Shown one piece after another: positions 1-8,318 of a stretch of 64,000 nucleotides of DNA. How positions within the stretch are numbered: the first letter of the stretch is position 1; each line of letters opens with the position of its first letter. Location: assembly GCF_032814565.1 (NCBI RefSeq), contig NZ_CP136521.1:248001-312000 (forward strand), read 5' to 3'. A program made the translations under genes and the position numbers. Source of the stretch: Hwangdonia lutea. Lineage in GTDB: Bacteria; Bacteroidota; Bacteroidia; Flavobacteriales; Flavobacteriaceae. A model generated the notes under the pieces. It was not told the origin of the DNA. It saw only the letters and a program-made list of their open reading frames with translations, and did not search any database.

Positions 1-574
1 TTTCAATAGACTTGATGTATTTCGAATTGTCAATCGCATACCCATATTTATGTCCTGCATGATCGACATTGTCCAAATGCACAAACATCACGTCAACATC
101 TTCATTTTTAAGTGTTTTAACCACGCTTTTGGTTACCAAACCATCGGTTGGCTTATGTTTTACAACCGTGGCATCATTGTATTGAAGAATTTTATGAACT
201 GGTGACCAATTGGCTATGGAATAGGTACGTAAATCCGGTTGTTGTTGCTTGGCCAAATTAAAGAAATGGGGGTATTCTTTAATGTTCGGGTTTAAATATT
301 GATTGCCCATTACTTTATGTTTATCCTTCCAAACACCAGTAAGCATCCCCGTCCAACACACACCGCTCCAACTTAAATCATCAGTTTTTGCTTTAAATGA
401 ATAGGCTCCGTTTTTCCACAAATTATCTAAATGAGGTGTTTTGGCAGCCAACAAAGCATCCGGACGACACCCATCAATTCCTAAAATAAGGACTTTGTTT
501 TGCGCTTTAATTTCGGAGAATGAAAACGCGATGGTTAATGTTAAAAAAACGTAGTATTTTAATTGTAATTTCAT
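1..574 (-). CDS. Alkaline-phosphatase-superfamily hydrolase (type I phosphodiesterase-like), 3' end outside window
   Basis: This reading frame starts at ATG 574-572 and runs open for 191 codons to the window edge, so the C-terminus is missing. It begins with a hydrophobic signal peptide ending near residue 25 (KAQ), followed by the metal-binding start LILGIDGCRPDAL (Asp34). A nucleophile-region segment SWSGVCWTGMLTGVWKDKH and a DNVDHAGHKYGY metal-ligand motif follow. These are the marks of the alkaline phosphatase / nucleotide pyrophosphatase superfamily. The exact substrate, phosphodiester or phosphomonoester, cannot be told. It is the last visible gene of PUL1, 19 bp after GH95, so it probably removes a phosphate-type substituent from the glycan or scavenges phosphate in the periplasm. 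The substrate assignment is inference. Confidence 0.8.
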   Translation of the reverse strand, partial: MKLQLKYYVFLTLTIAFSFSEIKAQNKVLILGIDGCRPDALLAAKTPHLDNLWKNGAYSFKAKTDDLSWSGVCWTGMLTGVWKDKHKVMGNQYLNPNIKEYPHFFNLAKQQQPDLRTYSIANWSPVHKILQYNDATVVKHKPTDGLVTKSVVKTLKNEDVDVMFVHLDNVDHAGHKYGYAIDNSKYIKSIE

Positions 575-593
575 TTGACTTGTGATTATTTTT

Positions 594-2954
594 CTAATTT
601 TTATTTGAAAACTCGTAAATACCATCGGCATTTAATTGAAATGTAATGACGCTGTTATTTACTTTAAGTTTAGACGATTGATTGGGTTTGCCCTTAATTT
701 TAGAATTAATAACATGCCCATCTTTCCACTGGATATCAACCTCAAAACCGCCGCGAGCCTTTAACCCTTTTATCTCTCCTTGTTGCCATGCATCGGGTAA
801 TGCGGGCAGCAATTCGATAATTCCCGATTGCGACTGTAGCAGCATTTCTACCATGCCTGCAGCACCGCCCATATTACCATCCAGTTGAAATGGCGGATGT
901 GCACATAGTAAATTGGCATAGGTTCCACCGGCTGTAGACATCTCAACCTTGGTGCTGGAAACCGGTTTTAATAAATTTCTCAACATTTTATGCGCCCGAT
1001 TGCCATCGTTTAAACGTGCCCAAAAGTTTAATTTCCAAGCGCGCGACCAACCTGTACCACTATCACCACGAGCATTTAATGTTATTCTGGCAGCTTCGGC
1101 CAACTTGGGTGTATGCGTGGTGGATATTTGATTTCCGGGATGCAACGCAAATAAATGTGAAATATGGCGGTGTTTATTGTTGGGGTCATCCACATCTTCG
1201 GCCCATTCCTGTAGCTGTCCCCACGACCCTATTTGAGGTGGTAAAATAGCAGCTTTGGTTTGTATGGCCTTTTTTGTGAAATCATCATTTATACCTAAAA
1301 CCTCAGCGGCCTTTATGCAGTTGTTGAGTATATCCCAAGCGATTTGATGATCCATTGAGGCCCCTTTTGAAATTCCACCATGTTCGGGCGAATACGATGG
1401 CTTAGAAACCAATTTACCGTTTTCGTCCTTTGTAAGGTAATCGATCCAAAACCATGCGGCCTCTTTCATTACGGGATACGCCCGTGTTCTTAAAAATTCT
1501 TCGTCTTGTGTAAAATCAAAATGATCCCAAAGATGTTGGGAAAACCATGCAGCCCCACCGGGAAAGAATCCCCAAGGAATCCCCCACCCTGGCGATGTGT
1601 AACCATAGGCATTGGTCATGGTATTTGTCATCCATCCTCGGGTGTTAAAAAATTCTTTAGCTGTAAGTTTCCCAGGTTCCACCAGACTTTCTATAAAATC
1701 TAAAAATGGCACGTGGCATTCTGATAAATTGGTTAATTCTGCCGGCCAATAAATCATTTCTAAATTGATATTGCTGTGGTAATCTGCAGCCCATGGTGGA
1801 TTGGTTGAGTTATTCCATTTACCTTGCAAGTGCATGGACATACTGTTTGGACGACTTGCCGAAATCATTAAATAACGTGCGTATTGAAAGTACAGACTTT
1901 CCAAACTAGCATCTTCCAACCCGTTAAAATAAGCTTGTAATCTTTTGTTTGTGGGAACAGCAGGTTGTGCGCTTTTACCTAAATTTAAACTTACACGATG
2001 AAATAAATTTGAATAATCTTGAACATGTTCCCTTTTTAAATCATCAAAAGATTTTCTTGCTAATTCTTGTAATTTTTTTTCATTATCAGCTTTATAATCG
2101 TTCCCTTTATAGCTGGGATAGGTTAAGGTATAGGCCGTTGATGATGTATTTAATATCACAACATTTTTAGCTGCCTTTATCAACAGGATACCATCTTTAT
2201 ACGTTATGGTTCCGTCAGATAATTTTAACGACAATTTAGTTTCGAATGGCATTCCGTTATCGGCAACTTTCCCTTCAAAAGTATAAACGCCATCTTTAAA
2301 ATTTTGAGCTATCAACACATGCGGACTTTTAAACCGAATTTCATAATCGGTTTTAACAGAACTTTCAAAACGATAAACCATAACATTGCTCGGATAATTA
2401 CCAAAATAAGTGCGTCTGTAATTTTTATTACCAATATTATATTCAACTTTCCCCAACGCTCTACTAATATCAAGGCTTCGCTTATAGTTTGAAACTTCTC
2501 CCGAATGCCCAACTTTTACATAGATATCGCCCATGGTTTGTTGAGCACCGTAATCGCCAAAATCAGCATTGTATTGTTTTCCTGTTTGTATGATTCCTGT
2601 AAATTCAGACTTTGTCATTTTATCAGCCTCATGGAGCTTTCCTTCTTCTAAAAGTTTTCTAACCTTTGGCAAAAAACTATGGGCGTTTTTTCTGATACCA
2701 AAATTGTACTCCGGATTAGAATCGGGTCCACCAGACCAAAGGGTACCTTCAGAAAATTGAATATGCTCTTCTTGTATTCCTCCAAAAAACATGGCACCCA
2801 CATAACCATTCCCGATGGGTAATGCTTCGGTCATCCAATTGCTCGCTGGTTCGTTATACCAAAGCTCTAGTGATGTGTTTTCTTGAGAAAAGGCACACAC
2901 CGTCATTAAAATAAGATAGTTACTTATGGCTAGTTTTGTTATAAATATTTTCAT
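594..2954 (-). CDS. GH95 alpha-L-fucosidase, secreted
   Basis: The 786-residue protein has a signal peptide (cleavage near AFSQ, residue 24) and the GH95 N-terminal signature LWYNEPASNWMTEALPIGNG. The known catalytic set of Bifidobacterium AfcA is conserved: Asn395 and Asn397 in HSNIN match N421/N423, Glu524 in YSPEHGG matches the general acid E566, and Asp692 in FQLDGNMGG matches D766. His393, two residues before the first Asn, corresponds to the His associated with fucose rather than L-galactose recognition. The length is normal for the family. It lies 24 bp after GH110 in an operon-like run. It probably releases alpha-1,2-linked L-fucose in the periplasm; linkage preference is inferred from the family. 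Confidence 0.93.
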   Translation of the reverse strand: MKIFITKLAISNYLILMTVCAFSQENTSLELWYNEPASNWMTEALPIGNGYVGAMFFGGIQEEHIQFSEGTLWSGGPDSNPEYNFGIRKNAHSFLPKVRKLLEEGKLHEADKMTKSEFTGIIQTGKQYNADFGDYGAQQTMGDIYVKVGHSGEVSNYKRSLDISRALGKVEYNIGNKNYRRTYFGNYPSNVMVYRFESSVKTDYEIRFKSPHVLIAQNFKDGVYTFEGKVADNGMPFETKLSLKLSDGTITYKDGILLIKAAKNVVILNTSSTAYTLTYPSYKGNDYKADNEKKLQELARKSFDDLKREHVQDYSNLFHRVSLNLGKSAQPAVPTNKRLQAYFNGLEDASLESLYFQYARYLMISASRPNSMSMHLQGKWNNSTNPPWAADYHSNINLEMIYWPAELTNLSECHVPFLDFIESLVEPGKLTAKEFFNTRGWMTNTMTNAYGYTSPGWGIPWGFFPGGAAWFSQHLWDHFDFTQDEEFLRTRAYPVMKEAAWFWIDYLTKDENGKLVSKPSYSPEHGGISKGASMDHQIAWDILNNCIKAAEVLGINDDFTKKAIQTKAAILPPQIGSWGQLQEWAEDVDDPNNKHRHISHLFALHPGNQISTTHTPKLAEAARITLNARGDSGTGWSRAWKLNFWARLNDGNRAHKMLRNLLKPVSSTKVEMSTAGGTYANLLCAHPPFQLDGNMGGAAGMVEMLLQSQSGIIELLPALPDAWQQGEIKGLKARGGFEVDIQWKDGHVINSKIKGKPNQSSKLKVNNSVITFQLNADGIYEFSNKN

Positions 2955-2978
2955 TTACCTTTTATAATTAATATCGTG

Positions 2979-4865
2979 CTACTTCTTGTTTTTTACCGTG
3001 ATGTTGTTATTCGTCATATTTTTTATTTCTATGAAATCAAATACACCATGGTTTGTTTTATTCAATTCTACAAATACATCTTTACACTGTTGAAAATAAA
3101 ATGAAGGTTTGTTGCCTTTTAGATGACGTAAAATGTTTGAGGACACAATTTTGTTATTTTTAAATATTAATCCTTTTGCGCTTTTCGCCCTTAAGATAGG
3201 GGTGTCAAATATCTTAAACAAATTGTTCTCAACTACAATATTTTCATGAACAAAATAGTTGGGTATTTCTTTATGATTTTCTGGCCAAATATTAATCACA
3301 TAACTATTTGGAGAGAGATTGTAGCCACATTCAATAAATTGATTTCCTTTTATGGTAACATCTCTTACAGCACCCGATTCATACCAACTTGAAGCATCAT
3401 TCGCTATTAAAATGGCATGCATTCCGGTTCTGTAAAAAACATTATTCTCTATAATGCTTTTTCTTCGTGTTGTTAATAATACACCTCGCGTGTTTGTACC
3501 CGAAAAATAATTATTTTTAATTAATACCGAAGGTGTCCATGTTATATTTTCAACCACATCACCTATTTTAAAACCTACGGGCAAATTATTATCCAAGGTT
3601 ATTTGCAGCTCTCTATCACTTATTTTTGAGACCTTTTTTACAATACCAACACCGTAATTTTGCAAACTTTTAGGCTTTACAAAATTTAAAGTATCACCCT
3701 TAAAAAAAGCATCAAAGCCATAAGTTTGATGATGCATAAACTTTAGATTGATTTTATTGTTAGCTATTTTCTCAATCACTTTTAAGTGTGTTCCATGAAT
3801 ATTTACAGCATCATCATGAGCTCCAGAAGTGGTACAATTTTTAATAGTTATCTGCCCTTTACAGCCTGAAAAATGAAAACTATCAGCAAACGCTGCAATC
3901 TTTCTGCCCGTTTCTTTCCGAGGCTTAACTTTAACCCCGTCGTAAGTAATATTTTCCGAAAACTGGCTTACAATACCCATGCCATGCATATAATGCATAT
4001 TAACATTTTTTAATTCGATATTCTTGCTATACCCAATAAAGCCACCAACTTGATCTCTAATAGGGTCTCTAACCGTTAACACTTGTCCTTTTTTATAATT
4101 GGATTCTGTGAAATCGCCTTTAAAAACAACCTTAAAAGGAGCAATCCTTTTTGCTTGACTGTTTAACAACGGACTAAAATCACTATAATAAGCCGTAGAT
4201 AATTTAGGGTCTATAGCGATGGTGTGGTGCTTATTAAGATGCCAGTTTTTACCATAAAAATCGATTTGACCATTGGAGATATCAAACGTTGAACTCGGAT
4301 TAACACTTGCAGTAATGCTATGGTTTGAGATTTTTTCAAGTTTAAGCTCAGACATTGTGGGCCGCTTATAATCAAAACTGATATTCTGCATTTTTACGCC
4401 GTTACAATTAACAAAAGCAAAATTGGTTGTTTTACCGTGCAATACGAACAGAGCACCGTTTCCTTCAATAGTAATGTCGTTAAATTCTTCAAGTAACAAG
4501 GCTATAGTTTTTGTTTTTGAAGGGCATTCGATTTCACTGGATGTGTTTGAAATAAAATAATCGCGTTTTGGTGAATGCTCTGGCCAAATATCGTATCTAC
4601 CCTTTTGAAACTCAATAGTTACATTTGTATATTTAGACGCCTCATTTATCAAATTATTAAGCTTTGGCGCCATGTCCTTTAAAGTATTGGGAATAACACC
4701 AAACTTTTCGGCCTTAATAATTGTTTTATTAAAGTTTAACGTTGATGATAATTTTAAACGGTTTGTGGTTTTTGCGCCTGCCGAAACAAAACCTAAAAGC
4801 AAGCATATACAGAATATCCAAGATTTTATATTATTTTTCCCAAAGCCATTTGTATCCTTAATCAT
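2979..4865 (-). CDS. GH110 alpha-1,3-galactosidase, secreted beta-helix
   Basis: The 628-residue protein has an N-terminal hydrophobic signal segment (about residues 14-31) and then a right-handed parallel beta-helix. The GH110-type start EFQKGRYDIWPEHSPKRDYFIS is visible near residues 85-106. The three catalytic aspartates described for Pseudoalteromonas PdGH110B (D321, D344, D345) are matched by Asp328 (FADSFHF) and Asp351/Asp352 (AHDDAVNIHGTH), with exactly the same 23/24-residue spacing. GH110 enzymes invert alpha-1,3-galactosyl bonds of blood-group-B or linear alpha-Gal glycans, and in marine bacteria also algal galactan fragments. It sits between GH95 and the EEP gene, with 24 and 18 bp gaps, which suggests co-transcription. 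Confidence 0.9.
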   Translation of the reverse strand: MIKDTNGFGKNNIKSWIFCICLLLGFVSAGAKTTNRLKLSSTLNFNKTIIKAEKFGVIPNTLKDMAPKLNNLINEASKYTNVTIEFQKGRYDIWPEHSPKRDYFISNTSSEIECPSKTKTIALLLEEFNDITIEGNGALFVLHGKTTNFAFVNCNGVKMQNISFDYKRPTMSELKLEKISNHSITASVNPSSTFDISNGQIDFYGKNWHLNKHHTIAIDPKLSTAYYSDFSPLLNSQAKRIAPFKVVFKGDFTESNYKKGQVLTVRDPIRDQVGGFIGYSKNIELKNVNMHYMHGMGIVSQFSENITYDGVKVKPRKETGRKIAAFADSFHFSGCKGQITIKNCTTSGAHDDAVNIHGTHLKVIEKIANNKINLKFMHHQTYGFDAFFKGDTLNFVKPKSLQNYGVGIVKKVSKISDRELQITLDNNLPVGFKIGDVVENITWTPSVLIKNNYFSGTNTRGVLLTTRRKSIIENNVFYRTGMHAILIANDASSWYESGAVRDVTIKGNQFIECGYNLSPNSYVINIWPENHKEIPNYFVHENIVVENNLFKIFDTPILRAKSAKGLIFKNNKIVSSNILRHLKGNKPSFYFQQCKDVFVELNKTNHGVFDFIEIKNMTNNNITVKNKK

Positions 4866-4883
4866 TTCTGTTTTTTTTAGATT

Positions 4884-5954
4884 TTATTCAAACTTTAATG
4901 TTGCCATGACTGCTTTATGGTCTGAGGGCCATTCCAAAGTATTTGCCATAAAATTTTCTTCGGCGGTGAAAGTAGACACCAATTCATTATAGGCATAGGA
5001 TGCTTTTGGGCCAACCATAGTGGCCGATGTGGTTTTTATACCTTGACCTTTGTAGAAGATAAAATCAATTCGGTCCCGTTCATCCGAAAGTGGCGTCCAA
5101 CTTGTTGAATCCTTGCCGTGTACTTTTGATGGCCACGTGATTCCCGGCTGTGTAAGTTCATCGGGGTAGAAATTTCTATAGGCATCAATAAATCCTTTTT
5201 GATAGAGCGCATAAGTACTTGGCCAGTTAATAACCACACCGCTGTGGTCAAAGCGATTTGCTGCTTTTGCGGTCCAATCCAAGTGTGATGGCTCATTAAA
5301 ATCACCCATTAAAATTACGGGGTTGGTCTCGTTTTTTACGGCGTTTAAAAACGCAGCGATTTGTTCGTCCCGTGTCGATTTTTTGTTATATGCCAAAATT
5401 TCGTCAACATTGGTCACTGGCGATTTATTGCCATTTTCATCTTTTATAAGATTCCAATTTGGAGTACCGCCGTAGTATCCGCGAGGTAAATAGCAAGCGT
5501 ATCCCGTATAATCCAAATGTGCCGCTGCTACCACAAGTATTTTGGTCTCTAATTTTACAGTGTACTTTACCACAGAGCCTTCGCCATCGTAAACAACTTC
5601 AGAGGCCGTTATGGGATATTTACTTATTAACGACACATCACCGCCAGCAAATTTGCCAAAATAATCAATGCCTTTGTCTTTTAGTTTTTGAATAATTTTT
5701 GCAGTCCAATCTTCATCGTTGTAATTTCTAACTTCGGTAAAGCTCACAATATCCGGATTGGTAGTTAAAATAACATCCCTTATTTTATCCAGCCCATTGG
5801 CAACCATAGTGCCTTCTTGCCAAATATTAAAGGTCATTACTTTTAGCTCTGTAGGCTGTGTTGCTTTATCTTCATCTGCTTTCTTTTTGTTTTCTATGCT
5901 GTGACAAGATAAACAAACAAGCGCTGTAAATATTACTAATATGTATCGACTCAT
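4884..5954 (-). CDS. Endonuclease/exonuclease/phosphatase (EEP) family lipoprotein
   Basis: The 356-residue protein starts with a lipobox (VCLSC, Cys17), so it should be a membrane-anchored lipoprotein. The EEP (DNase I / sphingomyelinase fold) motifs are present: MTFNIW with metal/phosphate-binding Asn43, the metal ligand Glu74 (SFTEVRNY), the GDFN motif in the middle third, and the C-terminal SDHKAV with catalytic His346. Its start codon overlaps the stop of the FGGY kinase gene by 4 bp (ATGA), which indicates translational coupling. Family members cleave phosphodiesters or phosphomonoesters in nucleic acids, inositol phosphates or lipids. The place in a PUL suggests a phosphate-bearing glycan or glycolipid, but a nutrient phosphatase is equally possible. 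Confidence 0.85.
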   Translation of the reverse strand: MSRYILVIFTALVCLSCHSIENKKKADEDKATQPTELKVMTFNIWQEGTMVANGLDKIRDVILTTNPDIVSFTEVRNYNDEDWTAKIIQKLKDKGIDYFGKFAGGDVSLISKYPITASEVVYDGEGSVVKYTVKLETKILVVAAAHLDYTGYACYLPRGYYGGTPNWNLIKDENGNKSPVTNVDEILAYNKKSTRDEQIAAFLNAVKNETNPVILMGDFNEPSHLDWTAKAANRFDHSGVVINWPSTYALYQKGFIDAYRNFYPDELTQPGITWPSKVHGKDSTSWTPLSDERDRIDFIFYKGQGIKTTSATMVGPKASYAYNELVSTFTAEENFMANTLEWPSDHKAVMATLKFE

Positions 5955-7318
5955 AAATGATTTTTTAAAATAATTTTCAATTCATTTTTCCAATGTTGGT
6001 AGGCTTCCACATAGGGTTCTCTGTTTTTTAATAACTCAAAGGTTTGGGCATGATCGTTTTCATAAATGATGTCTTGGTATTTTTTAAAATCACCAAGGTT
6101 CAAGCTACAGGCTCGGGCAGCATTTACTGCCATATCGGTATTGTAAGTCGTAATTTTCAATTCGACTAACGAAGTTAAGGTATTTACAAATACTTCCGAT
6201 TGAAATAACATATCGTTTACCGCATTAATGGTGTGGAATTCAGTTTTGTTGGTTTTTAAATTTTCAATACCATAAACCATGGCAAATGCGATACCTTCTA
6301 AAGTTGCTCGAAACAAATGTGCTTTTGAATGATTTTTTAAATTTACACCTTTAATAACAGTTCCAATATTAATATTTTTTAGCATCTGTTCTTTTCCATT
6401 TCCAAAAGGAAAAACGGTAACGCCTTCTGCTCCAATTGAAATTTCAGAAGCTTTACGATTCATGATTTCATAAGAGTTTTCCTTAAACTGTTTTTTCAAC
6501 CATTCGTACTTCAAATATCCGCCCTTGAAAATCATCGATTTCCCGATTGGTAATTCATGGTCAATTTTTAAATTTTGATTAGGGTTAGATGCGTTGGTTA
6601 AAGCATAAATTCGTGTTGGCGATTGCGTTGATATGGCAATTTCGCCGTGATTTAAAACATTTATGGCAAGTGCTGTACTTGCTTGATGCGCTGCCCTGAA
6701 CAGTATGGGTGTACCAACGGGTATGCCGGTGTCTTGAGACGCAGACGGTGTAACCAGTCCGTGATTTTTAAAATTTTCGACAACCGTGGGTATCATGCTT
6801 TTTTTAATCTGATAGCGGTGCAATGCACTTTTATCCCACGTGTCCTTGTCACAATGCCATAAGCCCAATGTGACCAACCCATCTTTAGTGGTAGAAATAG
6901 TATGGGTAAATTTATAGGCAATAAAATCTCCGAGCAAAATAATTTTATCAATTTGATGGTACTTATTTTGATCGTTCTCCGACAACCACTTGATATCCGA
7001 AAGCGATAAGCTTTTAAAAGCTACCAATTGTTTTGTTTTTTGATGCGATAAATTAAAAAGAGCTAACACCTCTGAATCATAGGAAATTCCAATTCCAGAA
7101 ATCTTATCCGTATCAATTTTTGAATCCTTTATCAGATTTTTAATTGCCGAACAAACCACGAGCCAAAACCCTTCATCATCAAAACCATCCTTTTCATTTT
7201 CAAATGATTTTATACCCTTTGAAGGAGCTTCAAACGTATTTACTTTTATACCCGAATGCACATTGGCCAAAGCAACTTTTATGGTTGAATTTGTTATGTT
7301 CAGGCCTAAGTAATACAT
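5951..7318 (-). CDS. FGGY-family carbohydrate kinase
   Basis: The 455-residue cytoplasmic protein has the FGGY kinase layout: an actin-like N-terminal half starting MYYLGLNITNSTIKVALAN, in place of the usual D-I-G-T-S phosphate-binding start, and a C-terminal half ending with the family's INAVND...SEVFVN and DMAVNAARAC segments. It most resembles xylulokinase-type members. Fuculokinase, ribulokinase and xylulokinase all belong here, and sequence alone does not settle the substrate. In a PUL with a fucosidase, L-fuculose or a related ketose is a fair guess, but no isomerase or aldolase is in the window. The phosphate-binding start is somewhat divergent (N-I-T-N-S), so activity should not be assumed. 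Confidence 0.82.
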   Translation of the reverse strand: MYYLGLNITNSTIKVALANVHSGIKVNTFEAPSKGIKSFENEKDGFDDEGFWLVVCSAIKNLIKDSKIDTDKISGIGISYDSEVLALFNLSHQKTKQLVAFKSLSLSDIKWLSENDQNKYHQIDKIILLGDFIAYKFTHTISTTKDGLVTLGLWHCDKDTWDKSALHRYQIKKSMIPTVVENFKNHGLVTPSASQDTGIPVGTPILFRAAHQASTALAINVLNHGEIAISTQSPTRIYALTNASNPNQNLKIDHELPIGKSMIFKGGYLKYEWLKKQFKENSYEIMNRKASEISIGAEGVTVFPFGNGKEQMLKNINIGTVIKGVNLKNHSKAHLFRATLEGIAFAMVYGIENLKTNKTEFHTINAVNDMLFQSEVFVNTLTSLVELKITTYNTDMAVNAARACSLNLGDFKKYQDIIYENDHAQTFELLKNREPYVEAYQHWKNELKIILKNHL

Positions 7319-7387
7319 TTTTGTCTTTCTTTAAAAGGATTAAAAAATGGATTCATATTGATTTTTTTGTTTTGTAAATAGGCACAT

Positions 7388-7430
7388 AAAAAAGGGGAAG
7401 AAGAAAAACTAACAATCTTCTTCCCCAAAA
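7388..7430 (-). terminator. Rho-independent terminator after the PUL1 lipoprotein gene
   Basis: A perfect 10-bp stem (GGGGAAGAAG at 7394-7403 with CTTCTTCCCC at 7417-7426) is followed on the minus strand by a run of six T. It ends the susC-susD-lipoprotein unit and would reduce transcription of the FGGY/GH genes, a common way to keep SusCD expression above that of the enzymes. Confidence 0.88.
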
Positions 7431-7456
7431 CATAACACTATTTAAAAACTCAATTC

Positions 7457-8299
7457 TTATGGAAGTTTAAATTCATTGGTGATGGTGTACCAATACACCC
7501 AGTCGCCTCCAGACTCATAAACCACATCGTATTCTACGTTAACTGTTCCGGAGCACACATCGTAAGTACCTTCTCCTACTTGACTAAAGGCATATACATA
7601 CCCATCGTTATCGGTTCCGCCAACTTGTTGCTCGAATGTGGCGCTCCCCTTTGTAGCTCCTTCGGCTACAGGTGTTAAAGTGATATCCACTTTAGCATTT
7701 GGGAAAGGCCCATAGGCAATTAAATCACCCTGAAAGGTCACCACGTCTCCATTAACACTGCCCACAACCGTGAACGTGCCAAAAGGAGTTTCATTTTGAA
7801 CATTTGTATTGTTAAAAACATCGGTGGTCGAGCTACACTCGTCATCAGCAATGTTCACTCTTATAAATGCTTTTGTTGGACTGTCCAACCCTAACCCGAT
7901 ATTCAGGTTAGGGTTGCTCGTACTTTCAATATAAATATCGACACTTCTATCTTCCAAACTACCCGATACATTATCGATAGTGCTTATAAATAAAGGCTCA
8001 GAGGTGTAACTCCCTTTCTCTATCAATAAGGTTTTGGTTGACAAGGTATAGTCTACACCTTCGGTCGCATTGTTTTCAACAACCGAAAGGTTAACGGTAA
8101 TATCTTCTTTGGGTTCGTAGCCCAATAAATCAATTACAATGGATTCTGGTGATACACTGGCATCAAATTCGTTTATGGTTACCGATTCGGCTTGAAACGC
8201 AATAAACTCATATACGGGATCTGTAACACTATCGTCGCTGCTGCATGACACAACTGCAACCAAGGATAGCAGTAAGATGAACGATTTAATATTTTTCAT
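7457..8299 (-). CDS. SusE/F-position surface lipoprotein
   Basis: The 280-residue protein has a clear lipoprotein signal (LVAVVSCSSDDS, Cys20). Residues about 30-140 read like a beta-sandwich with Calx-beta-like features (VNLSVVENNATEGVDYTL, IYIESTSNP), and the second half is beta-rich without a recognised domain. It follows SusD by 19 bp, in the place where SusE/SusF-type glycan-binding lipoproteins sit, and is the last gene before a terminator. I infer an outer-membrane accessory protein that binds the glycan; no catalytic motif is visible. Confidence 0.75.
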   Translation of the reverse strand: MKNIKSFILLLSLVAVVSCSSDDSVTDPVYEFIAFQAESVTINEFDASVSPESIVIDLLGYEPKEDITVNLSVVENNATEGVDYTLSTKTLLIEKGSYTSEPLFISTIDNVSGSLEDRSVDIYIESTSNPNLNIGLGLDSPTKAFIRVNIADDECSSTTDVFNNTNVQNETPFGTFTVVGSVNGDVVTFQGDLIAYGPFPNAKVDITLTPVAEGATKGSATFEQQVGGTDNDGYVYAFSQVGEGTYDVCSGTVNVEYDVVYESGGDWVYWYTITNEFKLP

Positions 8300-8318
8300 T
8301 GTTTATATATTTATGTTT

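Noticed and set aside
594-2954. GH95 as an alpha-L-galactosidase instead of a fucosidase.
   Set aside because: His393 is present at the position linked with fucose recognition; the L-galactose type is remembered to have Thr there. Not excluded biochemically.
4256-4267. AAAATCGATTT in the GH110 gene as a further LacI site.
   Set aside because: The outer CTA/TAG arms of the operator are absent.
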